From an uncultured Ruminococcus sp. (lineage in GTDB: Bacteria > Bacillota > Clostridia > Oscillospirales > Acutalibacteraceae), in NCBI GenBank assembly GCA_902797525.1, contig CADBSZ010000079.1:1-14520 (forward strand): DNA of 14,520 nucleotides, read 5' to 3'. Positions within the stretch are counted from its first letter, which is position 1. Each line of letters starts with the position of its first letter. Shown piece after piece: positions 1-4,997 of this stretch. The translations under genes were made by a program, and so were the position numbers. The notes below the pieces were generated by a model. The model ran no database searches. It saw only the letters and a program-made list of their open reading frames with translations, and was not told where the DNA came from.

Positions 1-1407
1 CTGGACTCCGAAATCGTGGACGACACCACCACCCTCACGCTGGAATCCGCCACCTTTGACGCGGCTTCCATCCGCAAATCCACCGTCCGTCTGGCGCACC
101 GCACCGACGCTTCCATGCGCTACGAAAAGAGCCTCGACCCCGAAATGACCGACGTGGCGATTGCACGCTTTTTAAATCTTTTAAAGAAATATGACAGCGG
201 CGCAGAGGTGGTTTCCGCCCTCACCGACGAGTATGCTTATCACTTCGACACTGTTGAGCTGAACTTTACCAAGGCGTTTGTCGACCGCTACACGGGCATT
301 GAAATCGACAACGACACCATCGTGAAAACCCTGACCGGTCTCGGCTTTAAGGTATCTGTTGACGGCGACACGTTTGACGTGGTGGTTCCCAGCTGGCGCG
401 CCACCAAGGACGTTACCATGAACGCCGACATCATCGAGGAAATCACCCGTATCTACGGCTACGACAACTTTGAAGTGCACACCACACGTTCGCCGCTTTA
501 TCCCGTGCGCCCCTATGAGGTTAAGAGCAACGAGGAAAAAATCAAGGATATTCTCGTTAAGCGTTACAACCTGCACGAGCTGCACTCCTATGTTTGGGCG
601 TATTATGACGAGCAAAAGGCGCTCGGCATTGAGGTGGAGGACAACATCAAGCTGCTCAACGCCACCAACCCCAACATCGAAACCATCCGCAACAGCATGA
701 TTCCCACCCAGCTTTGCCAGGTTAAGACCAATGTGGGCTATGCCCCTGCGTTCGGCATCTTCGAAATCGGCAGAGTCGTCACCGGCATGACCGAAAACAA
801 CCTTTGCGTCGAAAAGAAAAAGCTCGCGATTACCCTCTACAGCAAAACCGAGGACGTCAAGGCGCTCTACTTTAAGCTGCGCGATATTCTCGCGGTGATT
901 ACCGACGACATCAAGCACAAAACGCTCGGCTTTGTTGAGGCGCAGCCGACGCACAGCTTTGAGCATCCCGTCAACCTCAACAGCGTGGTGCTTGACGGCG
1001 TAGACATCGGCACCATCGGCATTGTTCATCCCACCGTGGGCAAGAAAATCGACAAAAAGGCGGCGGTTGTGTTTGCCGAAATCGACATGCAGGCGTTTGC
1101 CGACGTGCAGAACGCGTCGATTGTTTATGACGAGCCGTCCAAGTTCCCGCCGATGGATTACGACATCAGCGTTGTCATTCCCAAGGGCGTGCTGTTCGCC
1201 GACATGGCAAAGTGCTGGCAGGACGAGGGCAAGGGCATTTTGAAGTCCGCGCGCATCGTCGACAGCTACGACACCGATTTGTTCCACAGCGAAACCGTCC
1301 GTTTTGAGTTCTCCTCCAACGAGAGAACCCTGTCCTCCGCCGAGGTGCAGGAGATTATGGACAATATCATCGAAAACCTCAAAGCCCTCAACGTAACGTT
1401 GAGATAA
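1..1407 (+). CDS. pheT: Phenylalanyl-tRNA synthetase beta subunit, C-terminal part (5' end outside window)
   Basis: This is the beta chain of the cytoplasmic alpha2-beta2 enzyme that charges tRNA-Phe. The reading frame is open from base 1, so the gene begins upstream; 468 residues are visible of a chain usually near 800. In fragment numbering, residues 1 to about 70 are the end of the B3/B4 editing region (RKSTVRLAHRTDASMRYEK). About 86-157 is the B5 domain (FVDRYTGIEI, then VVVPSWRATKDV and IIEEITRIYGYDNF). About 160-365 is the inactive synthetase-like core. About 378-468 is the C-terminal ferredoxin-fold anticodon-binding domain, opening with SKFPPMDYDISVV. No frameshift is seen. An intrinsic terminator begins two bases after the stop, so pheT ends its transcript. 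pheS would be expected upstream but lies outside. The assignment is firm; only the missing N-terminus is unverified. Confidence 0.96.
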   Translation: MDSEIVDDTTTLTLESATFDAASIRKSTVRLAHRTDASMRYEKSLDPEMTDVAIARFLNLLKKYDSGAEVVSALTDEYAYHFDTVELNFTKAFVDRYTGIEIDNDTIVKTLTGLGFKVSVDGDTFDVVVPSWRATKDVTMNADIIEEITRIYGYDNFEVHTTRSPLYPVRPYEVKSNEEKIKDILVKRYNLHELHSYVWAYYDEQKALGIEVEDNIKLLNATNPNIETIRNSMIPTQLCQVKTNVGYAPAFGIFEIGRVVTGMTENNLCVEKKKLAITLYSKTEDVKALYFKLRDILAVITDDIKHKTLGFVEAQPTHSFEHPVNLNSVVLDGVDIGTIGIVHPTVGKKIDKKAAVVFAEIDMQAFADVQNASIVYDEPSKFPPMDYDISVVIPKGVLFADMAKCWQDEGKGILKSARIVDSYDTDLFHSETVRFEFSSNERTLSSAEVQEIMDNIIENLKALNVTLR

Positions 1408-1408
1408 C

Positions 1409-1435
1409 AAAAGGCGTGCTGCGGCACGCCTTTTT
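1409..1435 (+). terminator. Intrinsic terminator of pheT
   Basis: GGCGTGC (1413-1419) pairs perfectly with GCACGCC (1424-1430) around the loop TGCG. It is preceded by AAAA and followed by five T. It starts directly after the pheT stop codon. Confidence 0.93.
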
Positions 1436-1480
1436 GAATGGACAACGGAGAGTCATTTTCTTTAACTGCCAAAAAACCAC

Positions 1481-1509
1481 TTGCACTTTTGCACAAAATG
1501 TTGTATAAT
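1481..1509 (+). promoter_or_regulatory. Sigma-A promoter of ireB
   Basis: The -35 box is TTGCAC (1481-1486) and the -10 box is a perfect TATAAT (1504-1509), separated by exactly 17 bases. Transcription should begin near 1516, giving a leader of about 25 bases that holds the ribosome site GGGAGGTG (1526-1533) before the ATG at 1541. Confidence 0.88.
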
Positions 1510-1540
1510 ATTCAAATAGAACCTTGGGAGGTGTTTCGGT

Positions 1541-1786
1541 ATGTTAGATAAAACGATGATTTTTTCGCTGGGCGAGGAAAAGGACGACCAAATTAAGGCA
1601 GGGCTCACCATTGTGTATGACGCGTTAAGACAGAAGGGCTACAACCCCATCAATCAGATTGTGGGTTATATTCTGTCCGAGGATCCCACCTACATTACCA
1701 CCTACAACAACGCCCGTAATATCATCAGCAAAATTGACCGTGACGATTTACTGGAAGCACTTGTCAAGTCCTACCTCAACGTATAA
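1541..1786 (+). CDS. ireB: IreB-family regulatory phosphoprotein (UPF0297/YrzL)
   Basis: This 81-residue cytoplasmic protein carries the hallmark of the IreB/UPF0297 family, KGYNPINQIVGYILSEDPTY, followed by NNARN and a C-terminal acidic-helical segment. Family length (about 80-90) matches. In Enterococcus faecalis IreB is a substrate of the transmembrane kinase IreK, phosphorylated on N-terminal threonines, and acts as a negative regulator of cephalosporin resistance. Here the only threonine in the corresponding N-terminal stretch is Thr5 (MLDKTMIF), a candidate phosphosite by inference. The ATG at 1541 follows a GGGAGG site. In many Firmicutes ireB is followed by ruvX and a DUF1292 gene; here it is followed after 21 bases by an unrelated 100-aa protein. 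The family call is secure, but the regulatory role in this organism is not demonstrated. Confidence 0.93.
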   Translation: MLDKTMIFSLGEEKDDQIKAGLTIVYDALRQKGYNPINQIVGYILSEDPTYITTYNNARNIISKIDRDDLLEALVKSYLNV

Positions 1787-1807
1787 TTCAGAAAGGATTG
1801 GTGCTTT

Positions 1808-2110
1808 GTGGCAGACAGCAAAAAGGCAGGGGAGTTCTTTACCTATAAGGGCAGACCTCTTGTGCGCTGCGGCGACGAAATTTACTACGGCAACATGGAA
1901 GAGCCGTATGTTATACGATTGCAGATTAAAAGCAAGAAGGAAGTCAACGGCGAGGAAATCGCCGACAAGGTGACGGTGCAGCTGATGGCGACCGATCCCT
2001 ATCTTTCACCCCGCAAGCAGCTTGTCAAATCAAGCGAGAAAAAGGGCCTGTTCCTTGCGATGGATATTGCGGACATTTGGCTGGAACGCGCCTTGGCAGG
2101 CAAGCAATAA
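1808..2110 (+). CDS. Small unrecognised cytoplasmic protein downstream of ireB
   Basis: This 100-residue protein has no signal peptide or membrane segment and I cannot assign it to a named family. It starts at GTG 1808, ten bases after AAAGGA (1792-1797); no in-frame ATG near the beginning fits better. The first half looks beta-rich (FFTYKGRPLVRCGDEIYYG, then YVIRLQI). A charged KKEVNGEEIADK turn leads into another strand (VTVQLMA), and the C-terminus is helical (LFLAMDIADIWLERAL). It contains one cysteine. It lies 21 bases after ireB with no promoter or terminator between them and is followed at once by an intrinsic terminator, so the two genes almost certainly form a two-gene operon. It stands where ruvX often sits but shows no RuvX-like sequence. 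The function is unknown; a part in the IreB pathway is suggested only by position. Confidence 0.85.
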   Translation: MADSKKAGEFFTYKGRPLVRCGDEIYYGNMEEPYVIRLQIKSKKEVNGEEIADKVTVQLMATDPYLSPRKQLVKSSEKKGLFLAMDIADIWLERALAGKQ

Positions 2111-2119
2111 GACAAAACA

Positions 2120-2151
2120 AAAACCGGCTCATGATGACGAGCCGGTTTTTT
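2120..2151 (+). terminator. Intrinsic terminator of the ireB operon
   Basis: CCGGCTC (2124-2130) pairs with GAGCCGG (2139-2145) around an eight-base loop. A four-A run stands in front and TTTTTT follows (2146-2151). It begins about ten bases after the stop codon at 2110. Confidence 0.92.
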
Positions 2152-2169
2152 ATTTTGAAATATCGGCAA

Positions 2170-2197
2170 ACAAAAGGGCGGCTCAAACGAGCCGCCT
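2170..2197 (-). terminator. Intrinsic terminator of the four-helix membrane protein gene
   Basis: GGCGGCTC (2177-2184) pairs perfectly with GAGCCGCC (2189-2196) around AAAC. Read on the minus strand, the hairpin is followed by CTTTTGTTTG, a U-rich tail, and sits about 23 bases after the stop of the gene ending at 2220. Confidence 0.85.
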
Positions 2198-2219
2198 TCA
2201 TTTGCGAAATAAGTATTTC

Positions 2220-2663
2220 TTAGCCCTGCTTCTTAAGCTGCATAGCGCCTACAATGTAGAGCACGGGGAGAACAAAGCCGGTAACCAGGGTGATGGGGCT
2301 GAAGCTCTTAGCAATGATGCTGAAGATAATCGAAACAACCTGAACACCAACGATAACATAACCAACAATGGTCATGAACTGAGCCTTTGCGGGGTTGGTC
2401 CAGTTAGCGAGACCGGTGAAGCCTGCAAAGATTTCAACAGCAGAACCGATAACGCCGATGATGATGCCTACCCACATCATAGCGAGGTTGCCGCCGAGAG
2501 AAGCGTTGTCTGCGTCGCTCAGTACGGAAGAGTACTGGTTGGCGATAGCGTTAGCTGTGCCGCCGACTACACCTGCGATGATCATGATGATTGCGCCGAG
2601 GATACCGCCGACGATCATGATGATGCTGACTACTTTCAAGAGTTTTGAACCTTGCTGTTCCAT
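2220..2663 (-). CDS. Small membrane protein with about four transmembrane helices, unrecognised
   Basis: This 147-residue protein is very hydrophobic. I see helices at about 8-32 (VVSIIMIVGGILGAIIMIIA), 61-83 (MMWVGIIIGVIGSAVEIFAG), 97-117 (MTIVGYVIVGVQVVSIIF) and 124-142 (LVTGFVLPVLYIVGAMQL). A roughly 25-residue loop between helices 1 and 2 contains NQYSSVLSDADNASLGG. There is no cleavable signal peptide and no catalytic motif, and I do not recognise the family. The ATG is preceded at good spacing by a strong GAGGAGG site (2672-2678). The gene is a single transcription unit with an extended -10 promoter, a probable hairpin at the mRNA 5' end and its own terminator. Together with rather uniform codon use, this suggests high expression. 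It is divergent from tspO. The gene call is firm; the function is unknown. Confidence 0.88.
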   Translation of the reverse strand: MEQQGSKLLKVVSIIMIVGGILGAIIMIIAGVVGGTANAIANQYSSVLSDADNASLGGNLAMMWVGIIIGVIGSAVEIFAGFTGLANWTNPAKAQFMTIVGYVIVGVQVVSIIFSIIAKSFSPITLVTGFVLPVLYIVGAMQLKKQG

Positions 2664-2700
2664 GAAAATTTCCTCCTCAATAAAAAAAGAATAAAAACTT

Positions 2701-2716
2701 GCGGTTTTTCAACCAC
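2701..2716 (-). promoter_or_regulatory. Probable 5'-terminal mRNA hairpin of the four-helix membrane protein
   Basis: On the minus strand GTGGTT pairs with AACCGC (one G-U pair) around a GAAA tetraloop of the stable GNRA type. It lies at the predicted transcription start (about 2714) and is followed by a T-rich leader and then the GAGGAGG site. Hairpins at this position are known to protect mRNA from 5' decay; that role here is inferred. Confidence 0.5.
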
Positions 2717-2720
2717 ACTT

Positions 2721-2729
2721 ATTATACCA
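2721..2729 (-). promoter_or_regulatory. Extended -10 promoter of the four-helix membrane protein
   Basis: Read on the minus strand this is TGG-TATAAT, a perfect -10 box with the TGn extension. No good -35 box is found at 16-18 bases (the best, at 2744-2749, reads TTTCAT), which is typical of extended -10 promoters. The predicted start is near 2714, about 50 bases before the ATG. Confidence 0.7.
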
Positions 2730-2908
2730 TATAAGAATGATAAATGAAATTACAATCCTGTTACTTCTTTGCCATTTCAAATTTTTCGTCAACTCTGCCT
2801 AAAATCAAGGCACTTTATTCAGCTAAAATGCAAAATTACGATACCTTAAAATCCATTTATTCCTAATTCTTACCGAATTTGTCAAGAATAATGCCGCTCT
2901 TTTTTACG
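2730..2908. other. AT-rich intergenic spacer between divergent genes
   Basis: About 180 bases lie between the two divergent promoters. I see no open frame with a ribosome site, no strong hairpin and no repeat. A minus-strand TTGACA at 2885-2880 has only a poor -10 (AATAAA) 18 bases away, so a second upstream promoter for the membrane protein gene is possible but weakly supported. Confidence 0.5.
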
Positions 2909-2914
2909 TATAAT
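2909..2914 (+). promoter_or_regulatory. -10 box of the tspO promoter
   Basis: A perfect TATAAT lies 23 bases before the chosen ATG, predicting a start near 2921 and a leader of only about 16 bases that still contains AAAAGGAG. No convincing -35 box is present at normal spacing. The box overlaps an in-frame ATG at 2913, which argues that that codon is not the translation start. Confidence 0.6.
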
Positions 2915-2936
2915 GATAAAAAAAGGAGCGAACACG

Positions 2937-3410
2937 ATGATTCAACTCAATTGGCAAAAAATTAAAACCTATGCTATTTCTATTTTGATTCCCGTCGCGC
3001 TCGGCGCGATTGTGGGTATCCTGATTTCCGGCGCGATGGATTACGAGTCGCTGCCCAAGCCGCCGCTTGCGCCGCCGCCGCTGCTGTTTCCCATCGCGTG
3101 GAGCATTTTGTATGTGCTCATGGGCGTGTCCTACGGAATCCTGCGCAGCAACTCATTGACGGATACATCGCTGAACGCCTTGTATTACAGCCAGCTTGCC
3201 GTCAATCTGCTGTGGCCGATTTTCTTTTTTGTGCTCAAATGGCGGCTGTTCGCGTTCATTTGGATTGTGGTGCTGCTGCTGTTGGTCATCATCATGGCGG
3301 TGCGGTTTTACAACAAAAACCACGCGGCAGGGCTTTTGCAATTGCCCTATGTCGCCTGGGTGGCGTTCGCAAGCTATTTGAATATCGCGATTTATTTGCT
3401 GTCAGTTTAA
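2937..3410 (+). CDS. tspO: TspO/MBR family tryptophan-rich sensory membrane protein
   Basis: This 157-residue integral membrane protein belongs to the TspO/peripheral benzodiazepine receptor family, whose members bind porphyrins and other hydrophobic ligands and are linked to stress responses. Five helices are visible. The family signature after helix 1 is present (LPKPPLAPPPLLFPIAWSIL, residues 39-58), followed by YVLMGVSYG, the NLLWPIFFF segment in helix 3 and the helix 5 motif LPYVAWVAFASYLN. Length is normal (150-165). I chose ATG 2937 because AAAGGAG (2923-2929) lies at proper spacing; the in-frame ATG at 2913 lies inside the -10 box and would precede the ribosome site. It stands alone, divergent from the four-helix membrane protein and convergent with the lipoprotein operon. 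The family call is firm; the ligand is unknown. Confidence 0.93.
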   Translation: MIQLNWQKIKTYAISILIPVALGAIVGILISGAMDYESLPKPPLAPPPLLFPIAWSILYVLMGVSYGILRSNSLTDTSLNALYYSQLAVNLLWPIFFFVLKWRLFAFIWIVVLLLLVIIMAVRFYNKNHAAGLLQLPYVAWVAFASYLNIAIYLLSV

Positions 3411-3426
3411 CAATGCCGATGAAAAA

Positions 3427-3450
3427 GGGGTGACTCAAACGAGCCACCCC
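3427..3450 (-). terminator. Intrinsic terminator of the lipoprotein operon, possibly shared with tspO
   Basis: On the minus strand GGGGTGGCTC pairs with GAGTCACCCC around GTTT (nine Watson-Crick pairs plus one G-U) and is followed by TTTTTC, a good tail. On the plus strand the same position is an A-C mismatch and the tail is poor (ACATTTCTG), so the main direction is minus. It may stop tspO weakly. Confidence 0.85.
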
Positions 3451-3466
3451 ACATTTCTGTTATTGC

Positions 3467-3943
3467 TTAAAGTCCTAACTCACTCTTAAAAATCTGCGTG
3501 ATTTTTTCGGCGTTGTCGGACACAATCATCGTGATGTACATGCCGTTTTGCTCCACCTTGCAGCCCTCAATCATCTTTGCCTGCTCGGCGTTGTAGTTTT
3601 GGTTCTGCGCCAGCTTGGACGCAAAACGTGTGTCGAGCGCCTTTTTAATCTGCACGGCGCCGGCGTCGTCCTTTGCCTTGACGAGCACAACCTCCTCCTG
3701 GTTGACGCCCGAGTTGTTAATGCCGCCGGCATATTCGGCAGCCATGTCCTCGGTAATGCCGTAAAAACGGCCGAGAGTGTTGATGTTTGCAAATTCGTCA
3801 AAGCTTTCAAAGGTGACCTCCGCCTTGATTTTGTCCCATGCCTGCGCGACGGTCACGTTTTTCTGCTCGGTGCTGCCGCCGCAGGCGCACAATACGGCGC
3901 CCATCAGAACAGCGGCGAGTAAAACTGCAACTAATCTTTTCAT
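3467..3943 (-). CDS. DUF4358-family lipoprotein
   Basis: This 158-residue predicted lipoprotein has the signal MKRLVAVLLAAVLMGAVLCA and lipidated Cys21 (lipobox LCAC). The mature part matches the DUF4358 pattern: a conserved FYGI segment, then GVNQEEVVLVKAKD, a helix with KKALDTRF, then NAEQAKMIEGCKVEQNG and YITMIVSDNAEKI near the end. No enzymatic residues are known for the family. An open frame extends 13 codons upstream, but ATG 3943 has a clear GAAGGAGA site (3951-3958) and starts the signal peptide. Its ATG overlaps the stop of the SGNH hydrolase gene by one base (TAATG), which implies translational coupling. From memory of Clostridia genomes, DUF4358 genes often accompany SGNH, DHHW and MBOAT acyltransferase genes; only the SGNH partner is present here. 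The function is unknown. Confidence 0.85.
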   Translation of the reverse strand: MKRLVAVLLAAVLMGAVLCACGGSTEQKNVTVAQAWDKIKAEVTFESFDEFANINTLGRFYGITEDMAAEYAGGINNSGVNQEEVVLVKAKDDAGAVQIKKALDTRFASKLAQNQNYNAEQAKMIEGCKVEQNGMYITMIVSDNAEKITQIFKSELGL

Positions 3944-4731
3944 TATACATTCTCCTTCAAAAATTCTGCCCACAGCGCGCACGCCGCGTCGGTAAAGTGG
4001 ATGCCCTGCGCGTCAATGTCGCCGCAGTATTCCGTCGGCAGACAGCCGTTTTCATCGGCAAGACAGCCGTATACGTCCAAATACGGAAGACTCTGCTCGC
4101 TGCAATACGCCTTGAGCGCCTCGTCAAACGCGCGGATTTTTTCGTTGTTAAGGTTTTCGCCCTCTTTGCTTTGAATCATCGGCGTCACCGACTGCACATA
4201 AATTGCCGCGTTGGGCGATGTGGCGCGGAGGTTGCCGATCAGGGTGCGCGCGCTTTCCATCGCGCCGTCAATGCCGTAAAGGCCGATGTCGTTCATGCCG
4301 AGCATGACGAACACCTTGTTGGCGCCGGTAACGGAGGCGCAGTCCTGCGAAAGATAGTTTTGCCCCTGATAATAGGGGTGAACGCTGTCGGCGCGGTCCA
4401 AATCCCACAGCGCGTTGGTGTAGCCGAGGCTGCCGGCGCAGAAAAACTGCGCGTCGCCGAGCGCCTCGGGATGATTGGCGCAATAGTAGCTGAGCTTTAA
4501 GGTTACGCTGTCGCCGAGAAACACCGCGTCGTTAAACCATGCGGCGTCGGCAGGCTGTCCGGGCGCGCGCGTTGCCGGCGCCTGTGTTTCGGCTGCGGTT
4601 TCCTCAACCGTTGTCGCGGCTGCGGCGGAATCCGTGTTCACCTTCACCGCCAGTTGGCTTTCACAGCCGACAAAGCAAAAGGCCGCGGCGACAAGGCAAA
4701 GCAAACCGCCGGCGAATCGACATATTTTCAT
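3943..4731 (-). CDS. SGNH/GDSL-family hydrolase, lipoprotein
   Basis: This 262-residue predicted lipoprotein has signal MKICRFAGGLLCLVAAAFCF and lipobox FVGC (Cys23). A low-complexity Ala/Thr/Glu/Pro linker (about 33-62) precedes an SGNH hydrolase domain, probably an esterase or deacetylase acting outside the membrane. Block I is VFLGDSVT with nucleophile Ser75, block II glycine lies in AGSLG (100-103), block III is LGMNDIG with Asn147, and block V is GIHFT with His245. The Asp normally three residues before the His is Gln242; Asp240 is the nearest acid. ATG 4731 has an AAGGAAG site (4738-4744) and starts the signal peptide; the upstream 30 codons run across the promoter and are excluded. It is the first gene of a two-gene operon with the DUF4358 lipoprotein. 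The family is firm; the substrate is unknown. Confidence 0.9.
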   Translation of the reverse strand: MKICRFAGGLLCLVAAAFCFVGCESQLAVKVNTDSAAAATTVEETAAETQAPATRAPGQPADAAWFNDAVFLGDSVTLKLSYYCANHPEALGDAQFFCAGSLGYTNALWDLDRADSVHPYYQGQNYLSQDCASVTGANKVFVMLGMNDIGLYGIDGAMESARTLIGNLRATSPNAAIYVQSVTPMIQSKEGENLNNEKIRAFDEALKAYCSEQSLPYLDVYGCLADENGCLPTEYCGDIDAQGIHFTDAACALWAEFLKENV

Positions 4732-4765
4732 ATTATTCTTCCTTTTTCGATGTTTTCTGTACGTT

Positions 4766-4794
4766 ATTATAGCCAAACAAAAGACGGTTGTCAA
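4766..4794 (-). promoter_or_regulatory. Consensus sigma-A promoter of the SGNH-DUF4358 operon
   Basis: On the minus strand a perfect TTGACA (4794-4789) and a perfect TATAAT (4771-4766) are separated by exactly 17 bases. The predicted start near 4759 gives a leader of about 28 bases. Both boxes match consensus fully. Confidence 0.93.
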
Positions 4795-4884
4795 GCTGTT
4801 TCGGGGGCGGCAGACGTACAAATCCGCGCCGTTGTTATAATAAAAAAATATTGTTGTAAAATGATGATTTGAGCAATATATTTG

Positions 4885-4913
4885 TTGAAAAAAGCTGTAT
4901 GATATGCTAAAAT
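4885..4913 (+). promoter_or_regulatory. Sigma-A promoter of the Na/Pi cotransporter operon
   Basis: TTGAAA (4885-4890) and TAAAAT (4908-4913) are 17 bases apart, and TGC directly before the -10 box gives the extended TGn element. Transcription should start near 4920, leaving a leader of about 78 bases. Confidence 0.85.
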
Positions 4914-4921
4914 AAGATTAA

Positions 4922-4939
4922 GTTTGCAACCCTGCAAGC
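4922..4939 (+). promoter_or_regulatory. Probable 5'-terminal hairpin in the Na/Pi cotransporter leader
   Basis: GTTTGCA pairs with TGCAAGC over seven positions (one G-U pair) around the loop ACCC, starting about two bases after the predicted transcript start. No T-run follows, so it is not a terminator. A weaker five-pair stem (4958-4962 with 4979-4983) adjoins the ribosome site. I recognise no known riboswitch fold. Confidence 0.45.
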
Positions 4940-4997
4940 AAAGAAACATACAAAGACAACTCCAAGGGTATGAACATTGAGTTAGGACGGATCTTTT

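Noticed and set aside
181..1410. 409-codon open frame on the minus strand opposite pheT
   Set aside because: It lies fully antisense to a clearly conserved synthetase, has no ribosome site or family motif, and its His/Val/Asn-rich product is what GC-rich third positions read backward give.
1521..1532. Hairpin covering the ireB ribosome site (ACCT with AGGT)
   Set aside because: Only four pairs around a four-base loop; too weak to claim regulation.
2022..2648. 208-codon plus-strand frame across two terminators and the four-helix membrane protein gene
   Set aside because: It runs out of frame through the end of the 100-aa gene and through two hairpin terminators, then antisense to a gene with its own promoter and strong ribosome site.
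2913..2936. Upstream ATG for tspO
   Set aside because: The ATG at 2913 overlaps the perfect -10 box, and the ribosome site lies after it, so ATG 2937 is preferred.
3838..4500. 220-codon plus-strand frame opposite the two lipoprotein genes
   Set aside because: The minus-strand genes have lipoboxes, SGNH motifs, ribosome sites and a consensus promoter; the plus frame has none of these.
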